From Candidatus Omnitrophota bacterium (lineage in GTDB: Bacteria; Ratteibacteria; UBA8468; B48-G9; JAFGKM01), in contig JAMWCA010000001.1 in the NCBI GenBank assembly GCA_023819545.1, forward strand, positions 1 through 52,003: 52,003 bases of DNA, read 5' to 3'. Below the pieces are notes generated by a model that made no database searches, was not told where the DNA came from, and worked only from the letters and a program-made list of their open reading frames with translations. This document shows, in pieces, positions 25,371 to 34,400 of the stretch. Position numbers and translations under genes: made by a program. How positions within the stretch are numbered: position 1 is the stretch's first letter; each line of letters begins with the position of its first letter.

Positions 25371-25799
25371 TTATGCCTCCCTTTCACAATTCAGACATAT
25401 TCCCTTTAAAAAAATATGGTGTTCCTTAATATTAAATTCAGTTATTTTTTCTATTTGTTTTTTTAATTGTTCAAAATTACATAAATCAAAATCTCTTATT
25501 TTATGACATGAAATACAAATAATATGATGGTGGTGCTTTTTATTAGTTTTTTTACAGATTCCATAATAAAATCTATTTTCTTCTCCCTCAACCTTAGTTA
25601 AAATTCCAATTTTTTCAAATTTTTCAAGATTTCTATAAATAGTTGATAGTCCAATTTTTTTAAATTTTTTTTTCATAAATTCCCATATTTGGTGAGGAGT
25701 AAAATATTTATTGTTTTGTAAAAAATAATTGATTATAGAAACCCTTTTTGGAGTTATTTTCAATTTGTTTTTTCTCAATATTTTTTTATATTTTTCCAT
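25371..25799 (-). CDS. Fur-family metalloregulator
   Basis: A 142-residue repressor of the Fur/Zur/PerR group. The winged-helix part (about 10-80) includes KITPKRVSIINYFL and LSTIYRNLEKFEKIGI. The metal and dimerisation part has HHHHIICISC (His89-92, Cys95, Cys98) and the second pair Cys135/Cys138 (CLNC), giving a structural zinc site. Fur, Zur and PerR cannot be separated by eye. A perfect inverted repeat just upstream of its ATG suggests self-repression, and the downstream membrane protein would be co-regulated. The leader has no clear Shine-Dalgarno sequence. Confidence 0.92.
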   Translation of the reverse strand: MEKYKKILRKNKLKITPKRVSIINYFLQNNKYFTPHQIWEFMKKKFKKIGLSTIYRNLEKFEKIGILTKVEGEENRFYYGICKKTNKKHHHHIICISCHKIRDFDLCNFEQLKKQIEKITEFNIKEHHIFLKGICLNCEREA

Positions 25800-25801
25800 T
25801 C

Positions 25802-25824
25802 TAAATGAAAATCATTTTCATTTA
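25802..25824. promoter_or_regulatory. Fur-box type palindromic operator
   Basis: A perfect 11-1-11 inverted repeat whose core TGAAAATCATTTTCA is a 7-1-7 element differing from the E. coli-type core TGATAATCATTATCA by one symmetrical change per half. It lies between the -10 and the fur ATG, covering the predicted transcription start near 25820. Binding would block transcription of fur and the downstream membrane gene. Confidence 0.8.
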
Positions 25825-25826
25825 AA

Positions 25827-25854
25827 ATTATAAATTTTATAAAAATTCTGTCAA
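25827..25854 (-). promoter_or_regulatory. Promoter of the fur operon
   Basis: Consensus TTGACA (25849-25854) and TATAAT (25827-25832) on the minus strand, 16-base spacer. The -10 abuts the palindromic operator. Confidence 0.75.
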
Positions 25855-25874
25855 GAGTTTGTAATGAAATTTAT

Positions 25875-25907
25875 AAAAAACCTCTCCTGCGGGGAAAACA
25901 GGAGAGG
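25875..25907 (-). terminator. Rho-independent terminator
   Basis: A 9-bp GC-rich stem CCTCTCCTG / CAGGAGAGG (25881-25889 with 25899-25907) and, read on the minus strand, a run of six T at 25875-25880. It can end the permease operon transcript and the candidate small RNA, and isolates fur from upstream transcription. Confidence 0.85.
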
Positions 25908-25928
25908 TTAGGGGGGTGAAAAAGGTGG
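25875..25928 (-). ncRNA. Candidate short C/U-rich small RNA
   Basis: A promoter-like element (25935-25962) sits after the end of the upstream gene and would start transcription near 25928; a strong terminator ends it near 25875. The predicted RNA of about 54 bases begins with a single-stranded, C/U-rich stretch (CCACCUUUUUCACCCCCC) and then folds into the terminator hairpin. This patch is much more GC-rich than its surroundings. The single-stranded part is complementary to purine-rich ribosome-binding-site sequences, so a translation regulator is conceivable. No homology known; inference from layout only. Confidence 0.35.
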
Positions 25929-25934
25929 TTTTAT

Positions 25935-25962
25935 ATTATAATACAAATTGAAAAATTTGCAA
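25935..25962 (-). promoter_or_regulatory. Promoter-like element behind the permease operon
   Basis: TTGCAA (25957-25962), 16-base spacer, TATAAT (25935-25940) on the minus strand. It lies just after the stop of the preceding minus-strand gene and before a terminator, with no reading frame between, so it would drive only a short RNA. Confidence 0.45.
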
Positions 25963-25972
25963 ATTTTAAAAA

Positions 25973-26674
25973 TTAATATAAATATGGGTTTGATGGTAAT
26001 TCTGTTTTTATTATTTCTTCAGCAATTATTTTTACTTTATCATTTTCTATTTTTACTTTTCCTCTAACTTTTACCCAGTCATCATTTCTAATTTCTTCTT
26101 TTTCTCCATTTTCCTTATATTCAATCTCAATTCCTAAAGGTGTGGCATCAGCAGCACAACAGGTTATTAAAAATCTAACTAACATAAATTTCCTTTCGTT
26201 TTTATAAACCATTCCTTCAACTATAATATCTTTTCCATCTATTTGTTCTGGTTTTGACTTTGCAAGACCCAGAACTTGTTTAATTGTTAATTTTTTATAT
26301 TTTCCTTCTATTTCTATTTTCTCTTGTAAAGATTTTAATACATCCTGAGTTAAAAATTCTGTTTGTATCCCTCTTTTTAACGCAGTATAAGTTGGTAAAG
26401 TAGTCGGTTTTACAATAATTAATAAAATTAAAGGAAATAAAAATATACAAAATGTTAATATATCAAAAAAGGAAGTTTCTTTAAATCGTTTCAATTTCTT
26501 TATTTCTGCTAATAAAAGAGATAATAAAATTAAAATCCCAATTATAATGTATGGAAAGTAAAATTTTTTTACAAATATTTTAAAATTTCCAGTAAAAGAT
26601 ATTGACAAGAAAAACAAAAAATAAATCAAAAAAATCATAGATTTGTAAAAATGTTTACTTTTTAAAACCTTCAT
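25973..26674 (-). CDS. TIGR03943/YcgQ-like permease partner protein
   Basis: A 233-residue protein with two or three N-terminal membrane segments (about 10-30, 35-55 and 65-90) and a soluble C-terminal domain. The conserved VRFLITCCAADATPLGIEIEY motif (CCAADA) is the signature I associate with TIGR03943/DUF1980 proteins, which pair with the YcgR-type permease encoded here 4 bases upstream. The C-terminal part looks like an OB fold (DDWVKVRGKVKIENDKVKI). Transported substrate is not known; a metal is a fair guess given the nearby Fur gene. The operon ends in a strong terminator. Confidence 0.85.
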   Translation of the reverse strand: MKVLKSKHFYKSMIFLIYFLFFLSISFTGNFKIFVKKFYFPYIIIGILILLSLLLAEIKKLKRFKETSFFDILTFCIFLFPLILLIIVKPTTLPTYTALKRGIQTEFLTQDVLKSLQEKIEIEGKYKKLTIKQVLGLAKSKPEQIDGKDIIVEGMVYKNERKFMLVRFLITCCAADATPLGIEIEYKENGEKEEIRNDDWVKVRGKVKIENDKVKIIAEEIIKTELPSNPYLY

Positions 26675-26678
26675 AATT

Positions 26679-27671
26679 TCACCTCATTATAAAACTTCCA
26701 ATAATCCCAATGGTAAAAAGAGTTAAAAATACACTTATAAGTAATTTTTTAACAAATTTTCCTTTAAATGCGGCAAAATAAACAAAAATTAAAGAAATAC
26801 TCATCATAGGTCCTGATATCATAAATATTATTTTAGACATATCCGGTAAATAAGTAAATGTATTTGCCACAAATGCATCTGCATAAGAACATAAAGATAA
26901 AATTATTGAAAGAATTTGCATTGATAAAATTGATAAAATTTTATTTTTACTTATTGTTAATAAAACTTCTCTTGGTATAAAAGTTGAAAATATTGAAGCA
27001 AGAGTTGCTCCAATAATCAGATATTTACCCATAATTATAAAATCATCTTCTGAATGAAATAGAATTCTGTCAATTTTTGAAAGATTTTCGTCATCCGGGT
27101 GTTCTTCCTCATATTCTTTTAAAATTTCATTTTTATCCTTTGGAGCAATTAGGATTCCAATAAATATACTGCATATAAAAGCAACAAGGAATCTACCAAA
27201 AACTATTTTTAATGATGAGAAGGCAAGATAAGTTGAAAATAAAGTAATTGGGTTAATTATTGCTGTTGCAAGTAAATAAGAAATACCACCAGCTGTTGGT
27301 ATTCCTTTTTTTATCAATCTCCTTGAAACAGGAATTTCTCCACACGAACAAACAGGAAATAGAAAACCAAAAAATGAAGCAACTATTGCAGAAGAAAATT
27401 TACCCTTGGGAAAAAATTTTTTGAATTTTTCTTCTGATATTAAAACATCAATTGAACCAGAAATTAAAGAACCAATTAAAATAAATGGAAAACCTTCTAT
27501 TAAAATTGCAAGTAAAATTATTGTAAAAACCTGTATTTTTGGATTTTTAATTATCTGATTTAACTTATAGAAAGAACCTGATTGCCATATATTTAATATA
27601 ACTAATGCAATTATAGCGCCTAAAAAAATCAGCACTTTCTTTAAATTTCTTTCTTTGTTTAGTTCTTTCAT
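26679..27671 (-). CDS. UPF0718/DUF318 permease (YcgR/ArsP-like)
   Basis: A 330-residue membrane protein with about eight hydrophobic segments. The motif FFGFLFPVCSCGEIPVSRRL (FPVCSCGxxPV) and GISYLLATAIINPIT are characteristic of the COG0701 permease family, which includes ArsP organoarsenical exporters and YcgR-type proteins. An acidic cytosolic loop (EYEEEHPDDENLSKID) separates the two halves, each with a paired CSY/CSC cysteine motif. It forms a pair with the YcgQ-like protein downstream. Substrate unknown. Confidence 0.88.
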   Translation of the reverse strand: MKELNKERNLKKVLIFLGAIIALVILNIWQSGSFYKLNQIIKNPKIQVFTIILLAILIEGFPFILIGSLISGSIDVLISEEKFKKFFPKGKFSSAIVASFFGFLFPVCSCGEIPVSRRLIKKGIPTAGGISYLLATAIINPITLFSTYLAFSSLKIVFGRFLVAFICSIFIGILIAPKDKNEILKEYEEEHPDDENLSKIDRILFHSEDDFIIMGKYLIIGATLASIFSTFIPREVLLTISKNKILSILSMQILSIILSLCSYADAFVANTFTYLPDMSKIIFMISGPMMSISLIFVYFAAFKGKFVKKLLISVFLTLFTIGIIGSFIMR

Positions 27672-27689
27672 ATAGATTGTATTTTAATT

Positions 27690-27833
27690 CTATTCTGTCT
27701 TTTTTCCAAATTCTGCTAATTTTTCTTCAAGTTTTTTAATTCTTTTTTTAAGTGTTTCTTTCTCGCCTCTTCTTCCAAGAATTGAAACTCTTAAGCCAAG
27801 TCCGATACATATAAGAGAAATGATCAGTCCCAT
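27690..27833 (-). CDS. 47-residue membrane/coiled-coil micro-ORF
   Basis: ATG at 27833, TAG at 27690, same strand as and 18 bases before the permease gene. One N-terminal hydrophobic helix (GLIISLICIGLGLRVSIL) is followed by a charged, heptad-like helix (KETLKKRIKKLEEKLAEFGK). An in-frame TTG 24 bases upstream would add INNLVKP. No clear ribosome binding site for either start. The amphipathic, lysine/glutamate-balanced tail looks like real coding sequence rather than random AT-rich DNA. Family not recognised. Confidence 0.5.
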   Translation of the reverse strand: MGLIISLICIGLGLRVSILGRRGEKETLKKRIKKLEEKLAEFGKKTE

Positions 27834-27873
27834 TGGTTTAACTAAATTATTTATCAAGAGAAAGTCAAAAACC

Positions 27874-27903
27874 TTGTTCTTTAAAAAAATTGAAATTTAT
27901 GAT
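27874..27903 (+). promoter_or_regulatory. Probable promoter of the PfkB kinase gene
   Basis: TTGTTC (27874-27879), 18-base spacer, TATGAT (27898-27903). The leader holds a full AGGAGG (27919-27924) five bases before the ATG. Confidence 0.4.
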
Positions 27904-27929
27904 AAACTTAAAACAAACAGGAGGAAAAA

Positions 27930-29003
27930 ATGGAATTAAAAAAAGATTTTAAATATGCTTTGCTTGTTCCAACAAGTATGGGTGTCAGAATTACACCTTT
28001 TAATATGCAACCAATTCATACAACTAATCTTTATATAATGCAAGCAACAAGTGCTGAATCAAATGTTGCAAGTGTATCTTCTTATCTTGGGCTTCCTGTA
28101 AAAATTTTAACTGCTTTTGTAAAAGGTAGTCCAATAGCAAGATTTATAAAAGAGAATTTAAAGAGTAGAGGGATGGATGTTGAAGCAAAAGAGGTTTCAC
28201 AAGGAGGACCTTGGGGCTATAGACATCAATTCAATATTGCTGATACAGGTTATGGTGTTAGAGCTCCAAGAGTTTGGAATGATAGAACTGGAGAAGTTGG
28301 AAGGACTTTAAAACCCGAAGATTTTGATCTTGAAAGAATATTTGGGAAAGAGGGTGTCTGTATAGTCCATATGTCAGGTTTATTTGCTGCTCTTTCTCCA
28401 GAAACTGGTAGTTTCTGTCTTGAAATAGCAAAGGTAGCAAAGAAATATGGAACCAAAATTTCTTTTGATTTAAATTATAGAGCATCTTTCTGGAAAAATA
28501 GAGAAAAAGAATTAAGAGAAATATTTACTGAAATTGCAAAAGTTACAGACATACTCGTTGGGAATGAAGAAGATTTTCAATTGTGTCTTGGAATTGAAGG
28601 GCCAGAACCTGGTGGAAAAAATATAAAGGCACAGATAGATAGTTTTAAAAGTATGATAGAAAGAACAAAAAAAGTTTTTCAAAATGTGACAGTATTTGCT
28701 ACAACATTGAGAGAAGTAATAAGTGCACAACAGCATCTATGGGGAGCAATTATGTCAGTTGAGGATAGATGGTATGTAATTGAACCAAGAGAAATTTTTG
28801 TTCTTGACAGGATTGGTGGAGGAGATGCTTTCGTTGGTGGACTTCTTTATGGCATTTTAAAAGGTTGGGAAGAAGAAAAATGGATACAATTTGGATGGTC
28901 TTGCGGTGCTTATGTAGTAACACTTCTAACTGATTATGCACAGATACTTGATGAAGAAGAAATTTGGAGTGTTTGGGAAGGAAATGTAAGGGTAAAAAGG
29001 TAA
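27930..29003 (+). CDS. PfkB-family sugar kinase, 2-keto-3-deoxygluconate kinase-like
   Basis: ATP-dependent kinase of the ribokinase/PfkB family; 357 residues, slightly long. The C-terminal signature DRIGGGDAFVGGLLYG holds the catalytic Asp and anion hole, and ISFDLNYRASFW is typical of KDG-kinase-like members. The N-terminus has an unusual MGVRITPF and an ESNVASVSSYLG segment in place of GGxxxNvA. The surrounding mannonate-oxidoreductase-like SDR and isomerases favour 2-keto-3-deoxygluconate over fructose or ribose, but the substrate is not proven. It stands alone on the plus strand, convergent with the RACo gene. Confidence 0.82.
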   Translation: MELKKDFKYALLVPTSMGVRITPFNMQPIHTTNLYIMQATSAESNVASVSSYLGLPVKILTAFVKGSPIARFIKENLKSRGMDVEAKEVSQGGPWGYRHQFNIADTGYGVRAPRVWNDRTGEVGRTLKPEDFDLERIFGKEGVCIVHMSGLFAALSPETGSFCLEIAKVAKKYGTKISFDLNYRASFWKNREKELREIFTEIAKVTDILVGNEEDFQLCLGIEGPEPGGKNIKAQIDSFKSMIERTKKVFQNVTVFATTLREVISAQQHLWGAIMSVEDRWYVIEPREIFVLDRIGGGDAFVGGLLYGILKGWEEEKWIQFGWSCGAYVVTLLTDYAQILDEEEIWSVWEGNVRVKR

Positions 29004-30620
29004 TTAAAAGTACATATTTTCTGCAAGAATATAGTTATAATCTTTTTCTATTTCATTTATTCTTACGTGTTCTACTTTTTTTGCTATATTTTCAGCAACT
29101 TTTCTTTTTTCATAACATAATAAAATCTCTCTTGCTCCTACTAAAGAACCATTTCCTATCTTAATAATTTTACTTTTTTCAACATCTGGAATTAATCCTA
29201 TTTTTATTGCACTTTCAATATTAATAAAATTCCCAAATCCACCTGCAATAAAAATTTTATCAATATTTTTTATATCAACTGGATAAATTTTAGAAAGGAC
29301 CTGCCAACTTGTTTTAATTGCTGCTTTTGAGGTTATAAGTTGAAATATATCTTGTTGAGTTATTTTTATATCTCCTGTTATGTAGAAAGGGTCATTTTTA
29401 AGTCGTGCTTTTTGGTCAATAATTTTATTCTTCAACATCTCATTTAACAAGTCAATTAGACCAGAACCACATATACCAATCGGATATTTATTTCCAATTG
29501 TAGTATAGAAAACTTTTCCATTTGTTATTTTTATTTCTTTTATCGCTCCTTCTATCCCTCCAACTCCACAACTTATATTTACTCCCTCAAAAGCACCTCC
29601 TGCAGCAGAAGATGCTGAAATAAGTTTATCTTTATTCCCTATAACTACTTCTCCATTAGTTCCTATATCTATTAACATACATATTTTTTCTTCCTTATAA
29701 ATTTCAGAGGCAAGTATATCAGCAACAATATCAGCACCAACATGACCACCAATTAAAGGAAGACCAAAAATTTCTCCATTTTTATTAATTTTCAGACCAA
29801 TCTCTTCGGGTTTTTTAATAATACTTTCGGGATTTTTTGGTTCATAAGGTATCTTCCCAAGAGTTGAAATATCAATAAGTAAAAAAATGTTTCTCATAGT
29901 AGGATTGCCAGCAACAACCACTTCATAAATTTTTTCTGAGATTTCATTATTAAATTTTTCTATCTCCTGATTTATTAAGTCAACAACCACTTTTTGTAAT
30001 TCAAAAAGTTTTTTTTGTTTTTCTTCTTCATTCAAAAATCTTTTTTCTTTTTTATTTACCATAGCATATTCAATCCTTGAAATGACATCATTGCCATAAA
30101 TAATCTGTGGATTAGTTTTTCCAATTGTTCCGATAATATCTCCGTTTTCAAGATTTACAATGTCAAATACAATTGTTGTAGTTCCTATATCTATTGCAAG
30201 TCCATAAATCCCTTCTCTATAAATATCTATCTCTTTTCCATGTTTGTATACACTTTCTCCAAACTTTTTATAAGAAGGGCATATTTCAACTTTTCTTTCT
30301 GTTCCATATTTTAAAATTTCATATTCTCCAAAATCTTTTATATAAACAATAACATCTGAAACATCTTTTATAGTTCTTGCCTGACAAGAAAGTCGATATT
30401 TTTCAGTGAGATTAAATTTTTTTTCAACAGAAGTAAGTTGATTTAAATTTTCTTCACCTTTTTCAATCCTTACAATACATTTTCCACATTTTCCAACACC
30501 ACCACATTCTGCATTTATTTTGACTTTTAATTTTTGAGCATAATCAAGTATAGTAAGCCCTGGGTGAATTTTAATACCATCTTTACCATTTTTAAACTGA
30601 GGAAAATATATTTTTCCCAT
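29004..30620 (-). CDS. RACo-type ASKHA ATPase with N-terminal 2Fe-2S domain (DUF4445)
   Basis: A 538-residue protein. Residues about 1-90 are a plant-type ferredoxin domain with Cys39, Cys45, Cys48 (AECGGVGKCGKC) and Cys79 (LSCQ). The rest is the ASKHA ATPase: LAIDIGTTTIVFDIV, VAGNPTMRNIFL, LIDIGTNGEVVIGN, GGAFEGVNISCGVGG and IFIAGGFGNFINIE. Family members reductively reactivate Co(II) corrinoid proteins of methyltransferase systems. No corrinoid protein or methyltransferase is in this window; its immediate neighbours are a sugar isomerase and a large glycosidase. It follows the TIM-barrel gene with no gap. Confidence 0.9.
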   Translation of the reverse strand: MGKIYFPQFKNGKDGIKIHPGLTILDYAQKLKVKINAECGGVGKCGKCIVRIEKGEENLNQLTSVEKKFNLTEKYRLSCQARTIKDVSDVIVYIKDFGEYEILKYGTERKVEICPSYKKFGESVYKHGKEIDIYREGIYGLAIDIGTTTIVFDIVNLENGDIIGTIGKTNPQIIYGNDVISRIEYAMVNKKEKRFLNEEEKQKKLFELQKVVVDLINQEIEKFNNEISEKIYEVVVAGNPTMRNIFLLIDISTLGKIPYEPKNPESIIKKPEEIGLKINKNGEIFGLPLIGGHVGADIVADILASEIYKEEKICMLIDIGTNGEVVIGNKDKLISASSAAGGAFEGVNISCGVGGIEGAIKEIKITNGKVFYTTIGNKYPIGICGSGLIDLLNEMLKNKIIDQKARLKNDPFYITGDIKITQQDIFQLITSKAAIKTSWQVLSKIYPVDIKNIDKIFIAGGFGNFINIESAIKIGLIPDVEKSKIIKIGNGSLVGAREILLCYEKRKVAENIAKKVEHVRINEIEKDYNYILAENMYF

Positions 30621-31475
30621 TTATATGAGGTCCAACCTTGCAAAAATTTTTAATAAATAGCCACCAATTAATTTTACACTTATTTCATTTGGAAGTTGGT
30701 TTACTCTTTTGTTGAATGGCTCAGGAGTTACTGGTCCATCATATTTAATTTTTTTAAGCACTCTTAATAATCCAATTAAATCTATCACTCCTGTCTCTCC
30801 TGGTAAAAATCGTTCATTATCAATTAGTTGGTCTTTTGGTATATTTGGAGCATCATTTACATGAACATAGATTATATCTTCTCCTTTTAATTTTTCAATA
30901 TCTTGAATTTTACCTTCAGATGCATAAAGGTGCCAACTATCAAGTAAGATTCCAGTATTTTCGATTTTTAATTTTTTTAAAAATTCAAGCATCTGTTCAA
31001 GATTCCAGATAAATTCATATTTATGATTTACTCTTACACTTTTTGTTCCTATAAATTCAAATCCAATTCTACAACTATATTTTTCTATAAGTTTACATAA
31101 TTTTTCCGCTCTTTTTAAGTGAAACTCAAAATTTTCTTTATAAGGTAAGTTATCAGAAAAAGGGATAATCCATGTATAAATTCTATTTGCAGAAATTTTT
31201 TTTGCAATTTTTAGATATTGTTCAAGTTTTTCTAAATCCTGATTAAATTTATTTTCTTCTTCACTAATACTGAAAGGAAGACACCATCCGCCAATTTTTA
31301 AGTCAAAACTATCAATTAAATTTTTTATTTTTTCAACTCTATCATTTTTTGAAAATTCATAAATATCTAAAATTGAAATATCTATCCCTTCAAAATTTCC
31401 CAATTTAGCAAGCCGTAATTGTTCTAAAAATGTAGTTTTTATATTTATCGCTTCAAACGATATATTTCTAAACAA
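30621..31475 (-). CDS. Sugar phosphate isomerase/epimerase-like TIM barrel
   Basis: A 284-residue member of the AP_endonuc_2/xylose-isomerase-like superfamily. GFEFIGTKSVRVNH, ILLDSWHLYASEG, VHVNDAPN and GPVTPEPFN carry the usual metal ligands (Glu, Asp/His, His, Glu). The start codon is TTG at 31475, supported by GGAGG 8 to 12 bases upstream inside the end of the glycosidase gene. It is translated from the same transcript as the 1053-residue hydrolase and the RACo protein. Likely acts on a sugar or inositol-type substrate; the exact reaction cannot be told. Confidence 0.82.
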   Translation of the reverse strand: MFRNISFEAINIKTTFLEQLRLAKLGNFEGIDISILDIYEFSKNDRVEKIKNLIDSFDLKIGGWCLPFSISEEENKFNQDLEKLEQYLKIAKKISANRIYTWIIPFSDNLPYKENFEFHLKRAEKLCKLIEKYSCRIGFEFIGTKSVRVNHKYEFIWNLEQMLEFLKKLKIENTGILLDSWHLYASEGKIQDIEKLKGEDIIYVHVNDAPNIPKDQLIDNERFLPGETGVIDLIGLLRVLKKIKYDGPVTPEPFNKRVNQLPNEISVKLIGGYLLKIFARLDLI

Positions 31476-31476
31476 T

Positions 31477-34400
31477 TTATTCCTCCTCTTTTATAATTAT
31501 TTCAGGATAAACCATTAAACCACATGGGACAACTTGATAATCATTTACCCACATATTCCCTTCTGAAATAAATTGATCTGGTCCTGTCCATACCGGCCAC
31601 TTTTCATAATAATGTAATGGTCCATGTGAATTTCTTCTATGTCCAAGAACTTCAATAATTAGTGTAATATTGTCTTTTCCTTTCAAGTATTCAGTTATAT
31701 CAATTTCATAAGGAGGCCAAGAAATTAAACCTATTTGATTTCCTTCACAAACAACTCTTATTCCTACTCCTCTAAACTCTGGAATTTTTAAGAATACCTT
31801 TTGATTTTCTTTGAACTCAATCTTTTCTAATGGCAGTATATACCCAATATTACCAGAGTAAAATGGTAATCCTTGCTCTGTCCAATCACCAATTTTTAAA
31901 TTTTGTGGAAGAGAAGTAATGATAAGTTTTTCTTTATTAACACCAAAATTTCCAAGTAAATAAATAATTTCAAGTCCTGGATGATTTTCATTATAAACTG
32001 TTTCAAGTAGTATTTCATTTTTTCCTATTTTTAATAAAGTTGAATCAAATTTTATTGTTTCAAGAGATTTATCAACCCACCATCCAGATTTCATATCAGA
32101 TATCAACTTAGTATTATTTATGTATATATCATATAATTCAGGTTTTTCAATCGCTATTGAGATTTCTCCTTCTGGTAATTTTTCAACTAAAAATTCATAT
32201 TTTAAACTTAATCTTAAATTTTTTGGATTTTCTTTCTTTTTCCTTGCCCATGGCTGAATCATTGCTCCACCTCTTGCTGGAATTCCTAAATATTTTCTTA
32301 TTTCTCTATCAATTTTTAATATTTCTTTTTTCTCCTGCCAATTTCCATTATCAATTTTGAAATATGGCATATCAAGAACAAGAACATTGCTTTCTGTCAA
32401 AATATATTTCCATTCATCTTTTTTAATTTGGTTAATTTTTATTTCTTTATACTTCTTTTTTGTCTTTATCTCAAAATTGAATTCGTTTTTCTTTGGAATA
32501 ATATATAAATGGCTGCTTAAGGGTGGGAAATCAGTTCTTATCATATATCCATTCTCATCTTTAATTATTTCTGGATAATAAATTTCTCCATTTTCAAGAT
32601 TAATCTCTATTGGTTTATATTTCCATTGGGGGAAGGATTTAATTATGACATTTTTGAATTCTATTTTTCTGTCTCTAACAAGACAGTATTTAGCAATATT
32701 CTTGCTATCCCATTCCATACTTGTGTTGCATAGAAAAAGATAAAAATTTTCATCGTCTTCTCTTAAAAGATATAAAATTTGTTTTATTTCATTTCCATTT
32801 TCATCTTTTATTGATATTCTTCTGATTTTTTCAAGTTGGTTTATCGCCTGTTGAAAAGATGAAACAACAATACATTCTTTAGCAAACTCTTTAATTTTAT
32901 CTGAAAGTTCACAATCTATATAAGAAGGTGTTTCTTCTACAAAAATAATATCTCCTCCTTTTTCTTTAAATTTTTTAAGTAATTTTAAAGTTGAACTTCT
33001 TATTGTAAGTAAAGGAGGGATTAAAATAGCTTTATATTCACCTTTATTTACTCTTAAAATTGGTTTTCCTTCTTTTTCTTCTATTTTTGCCCATCTTGAT
33101 AAAATTTCTTCATCTCCATAGTCAAAATCAATATGATTGGCAAGTAAAACATCACAAATTTCAGCAAAAATTTCATCAAGTTTTTTTACTTCCTCTGGAT
33201 GAATAAATTGATTTTTTTCTATTTCAGGCATTTTATAAATTGCCCACATACTCTCAATTGGATGAATTACAAGGAGGTCCCTTATTTCTTTACCGTTTGT
33301 CATGACTAAATTGATTCTCGCAAAATAATCTTCAACATATTTATAGAAATTCCACCATGGAGATTGATAAAAAATACTTGCAGGATAGTCCCTTTTTGCT
33401 TCACCAAGCATTGTATACCAGGAAAGATGTTGACATCTTAAATTTATTCCTAATGCTGCCTGCCAGTCACCGAGGGCTTTGTGTCCTTCAAAAGAAAAAT
33501 CCCAACCAGTGCATCCATAAGTTTCAGTGAGCCGCCATTTCCTATCAAATTGTCTTGCAACTGAACTTACCTGTTTTGCAGTATTGAATATTCTCCAGTG
33601 TTCTGTTAAAAGGTCCATGCCAGGTGCTTGCATATATTCATAAAATCTTAAGCAATTTCCAACAACATGTGTTTGTCTTGATAAGGTATCTTCTTCAAGG
33701 ATATGACCTGTAAAGAGTAATTTATTTTTTTCACACCATTTACCTATCTGTTTCGCAAAGCTTTCAACAAATAGAGATGTTATACAATCAAAATAGTGGT
33801 ATCTTACTTTTGAAATTTTCTGTCCTTCTAAATTGAAGTAAATTTCTGGTAAAAAAGAGATAATGTCATATCCATATTTTTTCTTAAATTCATTGGGGAG
33901 TTTATCTGTCCATGGAATTCCTATATGAATCTCTTTCTCTGTTGGACTTTTATAATGAAAATAAACATTTCCATAATTAGGTTCATCAGTAAAAATTCCA
34001 GGAATAACTTTTCCAAAATATTTACCTGAGTATTTTTTATAATTTTCATGAGTAATTTCAATAAATTTTTTTACACTTTCGTGATTTAAAGTGTCAAGAT
34101 AGGTATATCCATTATACCAATCACTCTCTTTTGATAACTCAACATTAAATATAAGAATTTTTTGATTTTCTGTAATTTTTTCAACTTTTTCTCCTTTTTT
34201 TACTTTCTTATAACTTTTTATAAAATTGTTTTCAAAATTTACAAAAAATATAGCAAGAGTATTTTTTAGGAATTTAACTTTTTTAATCTCATCTGTAATA
34301 GTCATTACAAGGTGTCTCATCCTATATTTTTTATTTTTTGTTACAAGCCCTCCCGCGGCACCAGAAGGCCATCTATCTTCATCATAAAGAAAAGCAAGCA

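Noticed and set aside
25871..25940. Riboswitch for the fur operon
   Set aside because: The fur promoter lies after this block, so the block cannot be in the fur leader; it reads better as terminator plus possible small RNA.
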